Assembly: GCA_964539395.1 (NCBI GenBank)
Contig: CAZIIU010000020.1
Span: 1-60,925 of the forward strand
Direction of reading: 5' to 3'
DNA: 60,925 nucleotides
DNA from: M55B112 sp964539395
GTDB lineage: Bacteria; Bacteroidota; Bacteroidia; Bacteroidales; GCA-2748055
Made by a program: the position numbers and the translations under genes. Shown here one piece after another: positions 1 through 8,836 of the stretch. The notes below the pieces were generated by a model. That model was not told where the DNA came from and did not search any database. It saw only the letters and a program-made list of their open reading frames with translations. How positions within the stretch are numbered: position 1 is the stretch's first letter; each line of letters begins with the position of its first letter.

Positions 1-99
1 ATCAGGGAAATCAGGGAAACCAGGGAAACCAGGGAAATCAGGGAAATCAGGGAAACCAGGGAAATCAGGGGAACCAGGGAAATCAGGGGAACCAGAGAA
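1..99. repeat. 9-bp tandem repeat (minisatellite), about 11 units, cut by the window edge
   Basis: The first 99 bases are about eleven copies of a 9-bp unit of the form A(T/C)CAGGG(A/G)A, followed by a decayed partial unit. The period is a multiple of three, so the plus frame stays open as Ile/Thr-Arg-Glu repeats until a TGA at 112-114, and the minus strand reads as Phe-Pro-Asp/Gly repeats. No start codon is visible for either frame. It may be an intergenic minisatellite or the low-complexity tail of a gene starting left of the window. The array continues past the left edge, so its true length is unknown. Confidence 0.9.
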
Positions 100-370
100 C
101 CAGGGAAACCATGATCATGTAAATCTCAGACAGATCGATCACCTATGCAGTTTTACTACCAGCAGTCAAGAGTCCGAATCCATTCTTAATATTTGTATTA
201 ATTCGTGAGAGCTGTATAATCTCAATATCTGGTTCATCCGATAATTGTATCCCGGGAAAACTATCCTGCTGGCAGTCAGGTATTCTTTTACAAAGGGGTA
301 AGAATACTTTCATTGGAGTATACGTGTCTGTTATGGGAAATAAGTGCTTACCCGTTACATGCAAGCTAAA
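100..370. other. Intergenic stretch downstream of the helicase, no convincing gene
   Basis: Between the tandem repeat and the helicase stop codon there is one open frame on the minus strand (143-364). It would need a TTG start 6 bp after the helicase stop. Its first ATG leaves only about 56 codons, and nothing in the product is recognisable. I see no strong hairpin followed by a T run and no RNA gene. Confidence 0.4.
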
Positions 371-1600
371 TCACCGGTTGCCTGGCTTTCCTTTCCGGAA
401 ATTTCTTTTTTTCTTGTGATAATATCCACTGCCGCGGTGAGAGCTTCGCCCGGTGGACCATTGCGGACCCTCGCCAAGCTCTGTCGGTGGCTGTTGTTTG
501 GGAAACTCCTTATCAATCAACGTCTCAATCCTCCTGAACCGCTGCATATCTCCCGGATTTACCAGGGTGATAGCCTCTCCGACGGCATCTACCCTGGCTG
601 TGCGCCCTACCCGGTGCACATAATCTTCTGCATCCTGAGGTACATCGAAGTTCACTACGAGGTTAATCTCCTTCACGTCGATTCCCCGACTCATCAGATC
701 AGTGGCAACAAGGATCCTGGTTCTTTTCGACCTGAAACCGCGCACCACTTCTTCCCGCTCGCTCTGATCGAGGTTGGAGGAGATCCCTTTTGATGGGTAT
801 CCGTTCCTGTTAAGTGACCGCACAATCTCATTAACCTTACTCTTGGTGGAGGTAAATATTATAATGCTATCGTAATGAGACCTTTCACTTAGCAGGTGGC
901 TCAGCAACTTGTATTTTTGCTCATCATGGACCAGGTATACCTGCTGAGTCACTCCTTCAGCCGGTTTTGCAGCAGAGAGGGATATCTCGGCGGGTTTATA
1001 AAGGATCTGCTTGGCAAACCTCCTGATATTTTCCGGCATGGTGGCGCTGAACATCAGCGTCTGCCTTTTCTTTGGAAGAAAGGTGATGATCTTGTTGATA
1101 TCATCGATAAAACCCATATCGAGCATCCTGTCGGCCTCGTCGAGAATCAGGTGCTCAACTGTACTAAAATCGACATACCCCAGCTGCAGGTGCGACAGAA
1201 GTTTCCCGGGGGTTGCGATAACTATTTCCGTACCTTGCTTGAGAGCCACCTTCTGCTGTGTGAAATCCCTGCCCTCTCCACCACCATAAATAGCGATGGA
1301 CCCGATATTAAGAAAGTATGAAAAGCCCTGTATCTGCTGTTCAATCTGTATAGCCAGTTCCCGTGTAGGTACAATAATCAGCGTGTTTGTTCCATTATTC
1401 TGCCTGTTAACCAGTTTCTGGAGGACCGGCAGTACAAAGGCTGCTGTTTTACCTGTTCCGGTCTGGGCACAGGCAATCATATCGCGGTTCTCAAGTATCA
1501 ATGGAATCGCCTGCTCCTGTATGGGTGTCGCCTTCTCGAATCCCATATAGGAAAGTGCATCGAGCAGGTCATCGTCTAAATTAAAATCAAAAAAATTCAA
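371..1600 (-). CDS. DEAD-box ATP-dependent RNA helicase, RhlE-like
   Basis: RNA helicase that unwinds short RNA duplexes using ATP; RhlE-type members act in ribosome assembly, RNA turnover and cold adaptation. Visible motifs in order: an N-terminal FxDxNL segment and Q motif (about residues 3-30), Walker A AQTGTGKT (45-52), PTRELA (78-83), DEAD (154-157), SAT (185-187), and the C-terminal RecA domain with HRVGRTAR near residue 330. The tail is basic (Arg, Lys, Gly), as in RNA-binding extensions. The start is a TTG: an in-frame stop lies five codons upstream, the first ATG is at residue 19, and starting there would delete the conserved N-terminal motif. It follows the thioesterase gene by 19 bp on the same strand, so the two are probably cotranscribed. 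The exact DEAD-box subfamily is uncertain. Confidence 0.93.
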   Translation of the reverse strand: MNFFDFNLDDDLLDALSYMGFEKATPIQEQAIPLILENRDMIACAQTGTGKTAAFVLPVLQKLVNRQNNGTNTLIIVPTRELAIQIEQQIQGFSYFLNIGSIAIYGGGEGRDFTQQKVALKQGTEIVIATPGKLLSHLQLGYVDFSTVEHLILDEADRMLDMGFIDDINKIITFLPKKRQTLMFSATMPENIRRFAKQILYKPAEISLSAAKPAEGVTQQVYLVHDEQKYKLLSHLLSERSHYDSIIIFTSTKSKVNEIVRSLNRNGYPSKGISSNLDQSEREEVVRGFRSKRTRILVATDLMSRGIDVKEINLVVNFDVPQDAEDYVHRVGRTARVDAVGEAITLVNPGDMQRFRRIETLIDKEFPKQQPPTELGEGPQWSTGRSSHRGSGYYHKKKRNFRKGKPGNR

Positions 1601-1619
1601 TATTGTATATCTTTATTTT

Positions 1620-2036
1620 TTATTCCAGGCTGGTCATTTTCTGAAGTGCTTTGATCATGTATTCGGGCACCCTTACCGGACGACTGGTCTCCTTGCTCAA
1701 AAATACGAGGGTCACCTCCGCTGTGTGTACCAGTTCATGTTTGGAATTGTAGATCGTATGGAAAAACACCATGCGTGCCTGCGGCAACTTTTTAATACTC
1801 GTTTCAATGGTGATCAGTTCATCATAATAGAGCGGCATCCTGTATTGTGCTGTTAATGAGGCCACCGGCATAAAAACACCGGTTTTTTCCAACTCCCTGT
1901 ATGTGTATCCCAGGTCCCTGATCATCTCCGACCTTCCGATTTCATAAAACCTGGGGTAGTTTCCATAATACACCACACCCATCTGATCAGTGTCTGCATA
2001 ACGGATGCGGTACGTTGTTTTTGTAGTAATAAACAT
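1620..2036 (-). CDS. Acyl-CoA thioesterase, YbgC/4-hydroxybenzoyl-CoA thioesterase family (hot-dog fold)
   Basis: 138 residues, the usual length for single-domain hot-dog thioesterases. The family signature is present: RYADTDQMGVVYYGNY at residues 12-27, with the catalytic Asp in DTD/QMG, followed by Glu and Arg of YEIGRSEMIR. The enzyme hydrolyses acyl-CoA or acyl-ACP thioesters in the cytoplasm; YbgC proteins are linked to phospholipid metabolism and, in proteobacteria, to the Tol-Pal locus. Here the neighbours are an RNA helicase and a peptidase, so context does not identify the substrate. It ends 19 bp before the helicase start. The ATG start leaves no missing N-terminus. Confidence 0.88.
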   Translation of the reverse strand: MFITTKTTYRIRYADTDQMGVVYYGNYPRFYEIGRSEMIRDLGYTYRELEKTGVFMPVASLTAQYRMPLYYDELITIETSIKKLPQARMVFFHTIYNSKHELVHTAEVTLVFLSKETSRPVRVPEYMIKALQKMTSLE

Positions 2037-2162
2037 TGTGTATATTCATTCAGAAACGCAAAATTAGCTAAATAATTCTTTTTCCTGTTGCATTGCCGTG
2101 TGATACAGATACATTGGTAAATCCAGTAATGCCCGAAAAAATGGTAACGAAACATTGAAGCC

Positions 2163-4205
2163 TTATTCGTCAATTCCTTCAAGCATAAGCAGGAAGGCAT
2201 ACTCCATAGCTGCCTCACGATGGCGCTTAAACCTTCCGCTGGCACCTCCATGACCCGTATCCATGTTGCAGTACAATAGCAGAAGATTGTCATCTGTCTT
2301 CATGTCACGCAGTTTGGCCACCCATTTAGCGGGTTCCCAGTACTGCACCTGGCTATCGTGTAATCCTGTAGTTACCAGAATATTCGGATACTCTTTCTCC
2401 TGTACCTGGTCGTAAGGTGAATAGCTGAGCATATAATCGTAGTAGATCTTGTCATTCGGATTACCCCATTCATCGTATTCGCTGGTGGTTAGAGGAATCG
2501 TTTCATCGAGCATGGTTGTTACCACATCGACAAAAGGTACAGCTGCGATTACCCCTTTATAGAGTTCCGGACGTAGGTTGATCACAGCACCCATTAGCAG
2601 TCCGCCGGCACTGCCGCCCATGGCATAAAGCCGGTCGGGATTGGTATATCCGCTGTTGATCAGCTGTTCGGAACAGCTGTTAAAGTCAGTAAATGTATTC
2701 ATTTTATTCAGTAGCTTGCCATCTTCATACCACTCCCGGCCGTATACCTGGCTACCCCTGATATGCGCGATGGCATAGACAAAACCGCGATCCAGAAGGC
2801 TCAGCCTCACCGAGTTGAACCCGGGGTCCATCGTAAATCCATATGATCCATAGCCATAAATAAGCGTCGGGTTTTCCCCGTTAAGTTTCAATCCTTTCCT
2901 GTAGACGATGCTCATAGGAATCCTCTTCCCATCGGTCGCAGTTCCATAGATTCTTTTCGCTTCGTAGTTTTCAGGATCGAAATCGCCCAGTATCTCCTGC
3001 TGTTTCAGCAACACCTTCTCCCGTTTGTTCATGTCATAATCGTATGTCGATGCAGGTGTTGTAAGTGATGTATAAGAGAACCGGAGGGTCTCCGTATCAA
3101 ACTCCGGATTATAGGAGATGCCGGCTGAGTATACCTCCTCCCAAAAATCAATATAATGCTCGGAATTATCCTGCATATTAATGATTCTCAAATGATTCAA
3201 ACCCTCTTTCCTTTCTTCAATCACCATAAAATTTCTAAAGAGATCGATCCTCTCAAGCATCACATCGCTTCTGTGAGGGATCACTTCGGACCAGTGTTCC
3301 TTTGTGGTTTTATCGACCGGTGCCTTCATTAACCTGAAATTCTTCGCATCCAGGTTGGTAACAATAAAAAAATGGTCACCGAAATGGGAAAGCGAGTATT
3401 CCAGTCCCCTGATCCTCGGTTGGATTACCCTCATCTCTTCGTCCGGACGCCCGGCATCCAGGACCCGGTATTCATTGGTCAGGGTGCTCGCTGAACCAAT
3501 TACAATATACTTTTCCGACTTCGTTTTAAAGACATAAGTGTTGAACGTTTCATCTTCCTCATGATACACCAGCTGATCCTCAGCAGCGGATGTTCCCCTG
3601 ATGTGTTTGCGGATTGCTTCCGAGCGCAGGGTTTGCTCATCCTTACTGGTGTAAAAAAGAGTTTTATTGTCGTTGGCCCATGTAGAGCCACCAGTAGTCA
3701 GGGGAATCTGATCCTTGAGTATCTCTCCGGTCAACAGGTCCTTGATATAGATCGTATACTTCCTGCGGCTTACCGTGTCTACTCCAAATGCGAGGAACTT
3801 GTTGTTAGTACTAACGCTCAATCCGCCAACGGAATAATAGGTATACCCCACTGCCATCTCATTCACATTCAGCATTATCTCCTCTTTGGTTTCCAGGCTA
3901 CCGGGCTTACGGCAGTAGATCGGGTATTCCTTACCTTCCTCATAGCGGGTATAATAGTAATATCCGTTTTTAAAATAGGGTACCGACTGGTCGTCCTGTT
4001 TGATACGGCCGACGATCTCATTGTACAGTTTTTCCTGGAGGCCTTCGGTATCTTTCATAACAGCTTCCCTGTAAGCATTTTCCTCGTTCAGGTAATCGAT
4101 AACTTTTGGATTTTCTATCTCCCGAAGCCAATAATAATTATCAATACGAGTATCGCCGTGGATGGTAAGCTCTGTTGGTCTCTTCTCTGCTACAGGTGGA
4201 TTCAT
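2163..4205 (-). CDS. Oligopeptidase B-like serine peptidase (prolyl oligopeptidase family S9A), lipoprotein signal out of frame
   Basis: 680 residues, typical for S9A peptidases, which cut short peptides; oligopeptidase B prefers basic residues at P1. The N-terminal part (about 1-400) is the beta-propeller and the C-terminal part the alpha/beta hydrolase. Catalytic triad: Ser532 in GGSAGG, Asp617 in HDSQVQYWEP and His652 in DTGHGG. The first ATG begins MNPPVAEKRPTELTIHGD, the usual start of the mature enzyme. Directly upstream, in another frame, is a complete lipoprotein signal peptide (4202-4273) that stops in an ATGA overlap with this start. As the sequence stands, the enzyme would be cytoplasmic unless a frameshift joins the two. 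Confidence 0.92.
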   Translation of the reverse strand: MNPPVAEKRPTELTIHGDTRIDNYYWLREIENPKVIDYLNEENAYREAVMKDTEGLQEKLYNEIVGRIKQDDQSVPYFKNGYYYYTRYEEGKEYPIYCRKPGSLETKEEIMLNVNEMAVGYTYYSVGGLSVSTNNKFLAFGVDTVSRRKYTIYIKDLLTGEILKDQIPLTTGGSTWANDNKTLFYTSKDEQTLRSEAIRKHIRGTSAAEDQLVYHEEDETFNTYVFKTKSEKYIVIGSASTLTNEYRVLDAGRPDEEMRVIQPRIRGLEYSLSHFGDHFFIVTNLDAKNFRLMKAPVDKTTKEHWSEVIPHRSDVMLERIDLFRNFMVIEERKEGLNHLRIINMQDNSEHYIDFWEEVYSAGISYNPEFDTETLRFSYTSLTTPASTYDYDMNKREKVLLKQQEILGDFDPENYEAKRIYGTATDGKRIPMSIVYRKGLKLNGENPTLIYGYGSYGFTMDPGFNSVRLSLLDRGFVYAIAHIRGSQVYGREWYEDGKLLNKMNTFTDFNSCSEQLINSGYTNPDRLYAMGGSAGGLLMGAVINLRPELYKGVIAAVPFVDVVTTMLDETIPLTTSEYDEWGNPNDKIYYDYMLSYSPYDQVQEKEYPNILVTTGLHDSQVQYWEPAKWVAKLRDMKTDDNLLLLYCNMDTGHGGASGRFKRHREAAMEYAFLLMLEGIDE

Positions 4206-4273
4206 AGTTTTTTGGTTGTACAGGCCGGTATAACAAATACCAGTGCAAGTAATACTGGGGTAATAGTTCTCAT
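4202..4273 (-). pseudogene. Lipoprotein signal peptide (23 codons) detached from the oligopeptidase by a one-base shift
   Basis: The reading is M-R-T-I-T-P-V-L-L-A-L-V-F-V-I-P-A-C-T-T-K-K-L-stop: a positively charged start, a hydrophobic core and a lipobox ending in VIPAC at Cys18. It ends in CTATGA, overlapping the oligopeptidase ATG. Six adenines precede the junction. A seventh would read CTTKKTMNPPVAEK without interruption, which is how exported members of this family are usually built. It is listed as a broken piece of the peptidase gene. It could be a sequencing indel in the A6 tract, a recent mutation, or programmed or phase-variable export. Confidence 0.7.
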
Positions 4274-4490
4274 TGGAATCACTTCGAAACGTTTTCTATT
4301 GCATTTTTCAAGGTATACTTCATAACGCATGTAGGTTCAATTAGTTCATAATACCAACATGCAAACAGCGATCATACATAGGTGCAGAAGAAAACCATAC
4401 GATATTGCTCAAGGAATGCTTTTCTGCTTGTGTGACATTAAACTGTAAAGAATTAATAATAGGAAAATACCATTTAAAATTAACCTGCGA

Positions 4491-4498
4491 CAAAGTTA
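4491..4498 (-). promoter_or_regulatory. Possible -7 element (TAACTTTG) for the oligopeptidase gene
   Basis: The minus strand has TAACTTTG, matching the Bacteroidota -7 consensus TAnnTTTG. It overlaps the end of the upstream tocopherol cyclase-like gene and would give a leader of about 210 bases. No clear -33 TTG is present at the expected distance, so this may be chance. Confidence 0.3.
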
Positions 4499-5476
4499 GC
4501 GAATATATCTGGTAACATCGCCAACAATCTCCAGCCCGGTATGCTTACCTGTGCCCTTAAACATAATTTCCCCGTTACCGGATGTAAGTTTGATCCGGAT
4601 TGCCGCATCAAGACTTTCTGCAATCTTCCGCTCCATTTGACCCTTTAAAGGGGCCGTGAGTTGACCGGTACTGTTTCGATCCACCTCAACTTCAAGTATG
4701 CTGGATCGGTTTTTAAGCTGAAGGTGAACTGAGCTCTCGTCGATATGAATCCATCCGATTTTGGAATTGTTATAGGTAGCAAACCGATGGATCTCTCCTC
4801 CTGCTCTCACAAAGGAAAGAAAACCGGGAAAATGTCCGGTAAGCCATGGGATCCGCGCAATAGAGATCATCATGGATGCTTCCGGAGCATCATCAAAATG
4901 ATTGCATTGCATCCAGATCCAGTCGGATGGCATGGAACGTCCCCAATCCTTTTCAATATAGCCTTTCCCACCTGTGAAGTCCGTCTGCTTCCCGTTGATC
5001 ACAAGGTCTCCTGTTATTTCATGATTCATGGATACAACGCCATGGTAGCACTCCATGAACGGGGCATAGGTATACCAACCCATTATTCCAGGTGCAAGTA
5101 AACGCTGCGGAAAAGGTGTACCGCCGGAATAGCTGAGCGATCCCACGATAGAAAAATTCTCTCCCCGGAGGCTGAGTTCGATAGAGTTTGTGGTAATGGT
5201 GTTCTTTCCGATGGATACGCGGAGTTGATCCGTATCGTATGAAAACTCGTCGCTGCCGAAACGGATGTAATCTGAAATGCCGGTTCTACCCTCGATCACC
5301 TGGATAAAGCTGTGGGAGTCGGCAGAATGTGAAATACCAAAAATGACGGACCATACCTCTGAGCCGGACCTGTCGACATGCTTATAGTACCAGCCCTCGA
5401 AGTAGTTTTTCGGGTTGCGCTTACCCTGGTATACTGCTGGCCTGAAAAGGCGGGGAAAAAAGGATGGAAACTTCAT
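4496..5476 (-). CDS. Tocopherol cyclase-like family protein
   Basis: 326 residues with the hallmarks of the tocopherol cyclase family (plant VTE1-like): FEGWYYK at residues 26-32, followed by a WSVIFGIS strand, and the second block YIEKDWG...PSDWIWMQ near 173-190. In plants and cyanobacteria the enzyme closes the chromanol ring of vitamin E; bacterial homologues of this length are mostly uncharacterised and may act on other lipid-like substrates. No signal peptide is seen. It sits 12 bp downstream of tex on the same strand. No other tocopherol or plastoquinone gene is in the window, so the true substrate is unknown. The family call is fairly firm; the reaction is not. Confidence 0.75.
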   Translation of the reverse strand: MKFPSFFPRLFRPAVYQGKRNPKNYFEGWYYKHVDRSGSEVWSVIFGISHSADSHSFIQVIEGRTGISDYIRFGSDEFSYDTDQLRVSIGKNTITTNSIELSLRGENFSIVGSLSYSGGTPFPQRLLAPGIMGWYTYAPFMECYHGVVSMNHEITGDLVINGKQTDFTGGKGYIEKDWGRSMPSDWIWMQCNHFDDAPEASMMISIARIPWLTGHFPGFLSFVRAGGEIHRFATYNNSKIGWIHIDESSVHLQLKNRSSILEVEVDRNSTGQLTAPLKGQMERKIAESLDAAIRIKLTSGNGEIMFKGTGKHTGLEIVGDVTRYIR

Positions 5477-5488
5477 CGGGTTATAAAA

Positions 5489-7618
5489 TTAGTTATCGAA
5501 GCCCTTCATGCTAAGGCTGATCCTGTTGCGTCGTTCATCGACCTCCAGAACCCTTACCTTCACTTTCTGGTTGAGCTTTACTACCTCATTGGGATCTTTA
5601 ATGAACCTGTCGGCCATCTGTGAGATGTGTACCAGTCCGTCCTGTTTCACCCCTACATCCACGAAAGCTCCGAAGTTGGTAATATTGGTTACGAGTCCTG
5701 GCAACTCCATTCCCGGTTTCAGGTCCTCCATGCTCATTACATCTTTTGAAAATTCAAACACTCCGATATCCTGCCGCGGATCCCGGCCCGGCTTTTTCAT
5801 CTCATTAATGATATCCTTCAGTGTAGGAAGACCGGTACTCTCCGTGACATACTTCTGTATATCGATGGTGCTTATGAGTGAATCATTAGCCACCAGCTCC
5901 TTCAGGTTACAGTTAAGATCGCGGGCCATGTGCTCCGCAACATGATAACTCTCGGGATGCACTGCAGAGTTATCGAGCGGATTTGCTGCACCGGATATTC
6001 TAAGGAACCCTGCGCACTGCTCAAAGGCTTTGTCGCCCATGCGCGGTACGGACATGAGCGCTTCCCGGCTGCTGAAAGGACCATTCTCAGACCTGTAATT
6101 CACTAGGTTTTGAGCGAGGGTCGGACCGAGTCCGGACACATAGGTAAGGAGGTGCTGACTGGCGGTATTAACATCCACGCCCACCATGTTGACACAGCTC
6201 TCCACCACATCATCCAGGCTCTTCTTGAGGTTACCCTGGTCAACATCGTGCTGGTACTGTCCGACACCGATCGATTTGGGTTCGATTTTCACAAGTTCGG
6301 CCAGGGGGTCCATCAGACGCCTGCCAATAGAGACAGCGCCACGCACGGTTACGTCGTAATCCGGAAATTCATCACGCGCCACCCTGGATGCAGAATAGAT
6401 GGAGGCACCTGCTTCGTTCACTACATAAACCTGTAATCCTTCTGGGAGTCTGACCAGTTTAATAAACCGTTCCGTCTCCCGGCTGGCTGTACCATTGCCG
6501 ATGGCAATGGCCTCAATCCTGTATTGCTCAACCAGTGCACTCACCTTGCGTATTGCCCCGGCCCGGTCCGACTGTGGTGGATGTGGATAGATGGTGGCGT
6601 TGTGCAGCAGGTTTCCCTGTGCATCCAGGCATACCAGCTTGCAGCCGGTCCGATAACCCGGATCCAGTGCCAGCACCCTTTTACCTCCCAGGGGAGGTGC
6701 CAGCAGCAGCTGTCTCAGGTTTTCTGCAAAGACCCGGATGGCTTCCGTATCGGCTTTCTCTTTCGACTCGGCCTTATATTCATTTTCGATGGAAGGGGCC
6801 AACAGGCGCTTATAGGCATCCTGAACGGCTTCCTCCACCTGTTTCGAAACATCATAACTTCCGGTAACGAACAGCCTCTTCAGATCAGCGATAACCGGCT
6901 CCTCAGCCGGCTCAACGGTGACCTTTAAAAACCCCTCCTTCTCTCCCCTGCGCATTGCGAGTATCCGGTGACTCGGACATTTCCTGAGTGGCTCCCGGAA
7001 ATCGAAATAATCGGTGTATTTGGCACCCTCTTCTTCCTTTCCCTTTACCAATATTGAACAGATCACAGCATCGCGGGAGAAGTGCTGTCGGACGATTTTT
7101 CTGGCGCGCTCATTTTCATTGATCCACTCGGCAATGATATCCCGTGCGCCCTGTAATGCATCCTTCACGGAAGACACCTCATCATTTAAAAAAGTCGCAG
7201 CCCTTTGTTCGAGAAGCAACTCCTGCTGCTTCATGATAATTTTTGCCAGAGGTTCCAATCCCCTGTCACGGGCCAGGGTTGCACGTGTCTTTCGCTTTGG
7301 TTTATAGGGCAGGTAAATGTCCTCAAGCGCCTTCGAATCCAGCGTCTCTTCAATCCGCTTCCTGAGATCATCCGTCAATTTTCCCTGCTCCTCAATGGTT
7401 TTTAGGATGTACTCCTGTCTTTTTTGAAGCTCCTTTAATTGTTCATAGGCATCCCTGACCCCGGCCACCTGCAACTCATCCATACTACCTGTCAGCTCTT
7501 TTCGATATCGGCTTATAAAGGGGACCGTTGCCCCTTCTTCGATCAATGAAATGGTATTTCTGACCTGAACCAGCCCGAGGTTCATTCTTTCAGCAATTAT
7601 TTCTTCGAAAATTATCAT
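5489..7618 (-). CDS. tex: Tex family transcription accessory/RNA-binding protein
   Basis: 709 residues, close to the family norm. It begins with the helical Tex N-terminal domain, has the YqgF/RNase H-like domain near ALDPGYRTG (about residues 320-330), then helix-hairpin-helix segments (TYVSGLGPTLAQNLV and the SVPRMGDKAFEQCAGF region), and ends with an S1 RNA-binding domain (about 630-705: LVTNITNFGAFVDVG, DGLVHISQ, RISLSMK). Tex proteins bind nucleic acids and are thought to act in transcription or RNA processing; the biochemical role in this phylum is not settled. The S1 domain ends three residues before the stop, so the protein is complete. Confidence 0.95.
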   Translation of the reverse strand: MIIFEEIIAERMNLGLVQVRNTISLIEEGATVPFISRYRKELTGSMDELQVAGVRDAYEQLKELQKRQEYILKTIEEQGKLTDDLRKRIEETLDSKALEDIYLPYKPKRKTRATLARDRGLEPLAKIIMKQQELLLEQRAATFLNDEVSSVKDALQGARDIIAEWINENERARKIVRQHFSRDAVICSILVKGKEEEGAKYTDYFDFREPLRKCPSHRILAMRRGEKEGFLKVTVEPAEEPVIADLKRLFVTGSYDVSKQVEEAVQDAYKRLLAPSIENEYKAESKEKADTEAIRVFAENLRQLLLAPPLGGKRVLALDPGYRTGCKLVCLDAQGNLLHNATIYPHPPQSDRAGAIRKVSALVEQYRIEAIAIGNGTASRETERFIKLVRLPEGLQVYVVNEAGASIYSASRVARDEFPDYDVTVRGAVSIGRRLMDPLAELVKIEPKSIGVGQYQHDVDQGNLKKSLDDVVESCVNMVGVDVNTASQHLLTYVSGLGPTLAQNLVNYRSENGPFSSREALMSVPRMGDKAFEQCAGFLRISGAANPLDNSAVHPESYHVAEHMARDLNCNLKELVANDSLISTIDIQKYVTESTGLPTLKDIINEMKKPGRDPRQDIGVFEFSKDVMSMEDLKPGMELPGLVTNITNFGAFVDVGVKQDGLVHISQMADRFIKDPNEVVKLNQKVKVRVLEVDERRNRISLSMKGFDN

Positions 7619-7830
7619 TTTGAGATCATCTGTTGGAAAATCAAAAATAGTTGATTTCGGGAAAAAACTGGACCAATTGCAGAGATATTCCCATTCCTGT
7701 CTTTAGTTACGCCAAAAAGAGAAAGCATACAGGATCAAGACGGAACTATTCAGACAGACATTTCCGTGTGGGCTATCCTCATGCTCTAAAAGGGAGCATA
7801 AAGGACAATCCCGACACACCCAGCACTATC

Positions 7831-8820
7831 TTAATAAATTTCCTTCTCCCAGGTTGGATTGAATGGGGCAAGTTTAATCGTATAATTATCCACTGCCATT
7901 GCTCCGAGGATCCCAACTCCATTCTGAATGTTGCTGTGCACAATAACCGGTACGGCAAAAGGATCGTTCCTGGCATAGTAATGGTCCTCTCTTGTATCAA
8001 TATACCTGAAATAATGGCTGTCGATCGTATACAGGCTCACATCGATTGTTGCCGAATCGTTGATGCCCCAAAGGAACCAGGTACTAAACCTGCCACGGAT
8101 CGTGTAGGTCCTGCCATCAAACAGCCTGTCTGAAAAGATCACCCTGCTCGAGTAACTATCCGTTTGCTCTATGGCGAGGTTCTCCGATTCGAACCAGATA
8201 CTTTCATTTCGAATTTCCTTGTAAACCACTGAATCCCTTATATAGCCAATTACAGCTGTATCCTTTTCGTAATCAACATACAAGGTGTCGAGATAATAGA
8301 AATATTCAGTATGATTATAATTCAGATCGGACCTTATCGAGATCATATAATAATTTTCGACATCTGGCGGGTCATCCAACACGAGCGAAAACTCAATCAT
8401 GTCCTCACCCCAGTCATCGTAAACCCTGGATGTATCAAACCGGGCAATGGGTACACTCTCGGGGATCATCGTGGTTGCTTCGACATCATTGTAACCCGGA
8501 GCTGATGCATTGATGGTATAGACTTTGCCTGACTGAATATTCATCTGATCCGTTCTGTAAAGGTTTCCTGGACCAAGTACAAGTGCTTCGCTGTTCCCAT
8601 CATCATCTGTTATCTCCACGGAGGCGCTCAACAGGGAGTTTATCTCGGTATTATCGAGGACATGCCTTGTTCTGGAGAGGTAGATCTCAACGGTGGAGTC
8701 GGCCTTGAGAACACCATTCATAACGATCATCGGCTCTGTATCACCAATATCAATATCGACATTTTTCTCACATGATCCGAAGAGGATAACAAGCATGAGA
8801 AGCGCGCATGTATATTTCAT
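7831..8820 (-). CDS. DUF4249 family outer membrane lipoprotein
   Basis: With the start at 8820 the protein begins MKYTCALLMLVILFGSCEKN, a lipoprotein signal peptide with Cys17 as the lipidation site. An ATG at 8832 or 8853 is also open but would add non-signal residues or run into the upstream gene. The mature part (IDIGDTEPMIVMNGVLKADS and following beta-rich sequence) fits DUF4249, found almost only in Bacteroidota and usually encoded next to a TonB-dependent receptor, as here. By analogy with SusD-type partners it may sit on the outer face of the receptor, but that is inference. The substrate is unknown. It lies 16 bp downstream of the receptor stop. Confidence 0.85.
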   Translation of the reverse strand: MKYTCALLMLVILFGSCEKNVDIDIGDTEPMIVMNGVLKADSTVEIYLSRTRHVLDNTEINSLLSASVEITDDDGNSEALVLGPGNLYRTDQMNIQSGKVYTINASAPGYNDVEATTMIPESVPIARFDTSRVYDDWGEDMIEFSLVLDDPPDVENYYMISIRSDLNYNHTEYFYYLDTLYVDYEKDTAVIGYIRDSVVYKEIRNESIWFESENLAIEQTDSYSSRVIFSDRLFDGRTYTIRGRFSTWFLWGINDSATIDVSLYTIDSHYFRYIDTREDHYYARNDPFAVPVIVHSNIQNGVGILGAMAVDNYTIKLAPFNPTWEKEIY

Positions 8821-8836
8821 ACAAGAATTCATGGTT

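Noticed and set aside
143..364. Open frame of 73 codons just after the helicase stop on the minus strand
   Set aside because: It needs a TTG start, its first ATG leaves about 56 codons, and no domain or conserved motif is visible.
3561..4325. Long open frame opposite the oligopeptidase gene
   Set aside because: It lies antisense to a well supported peptidase and is explained by codon bias of that gene.
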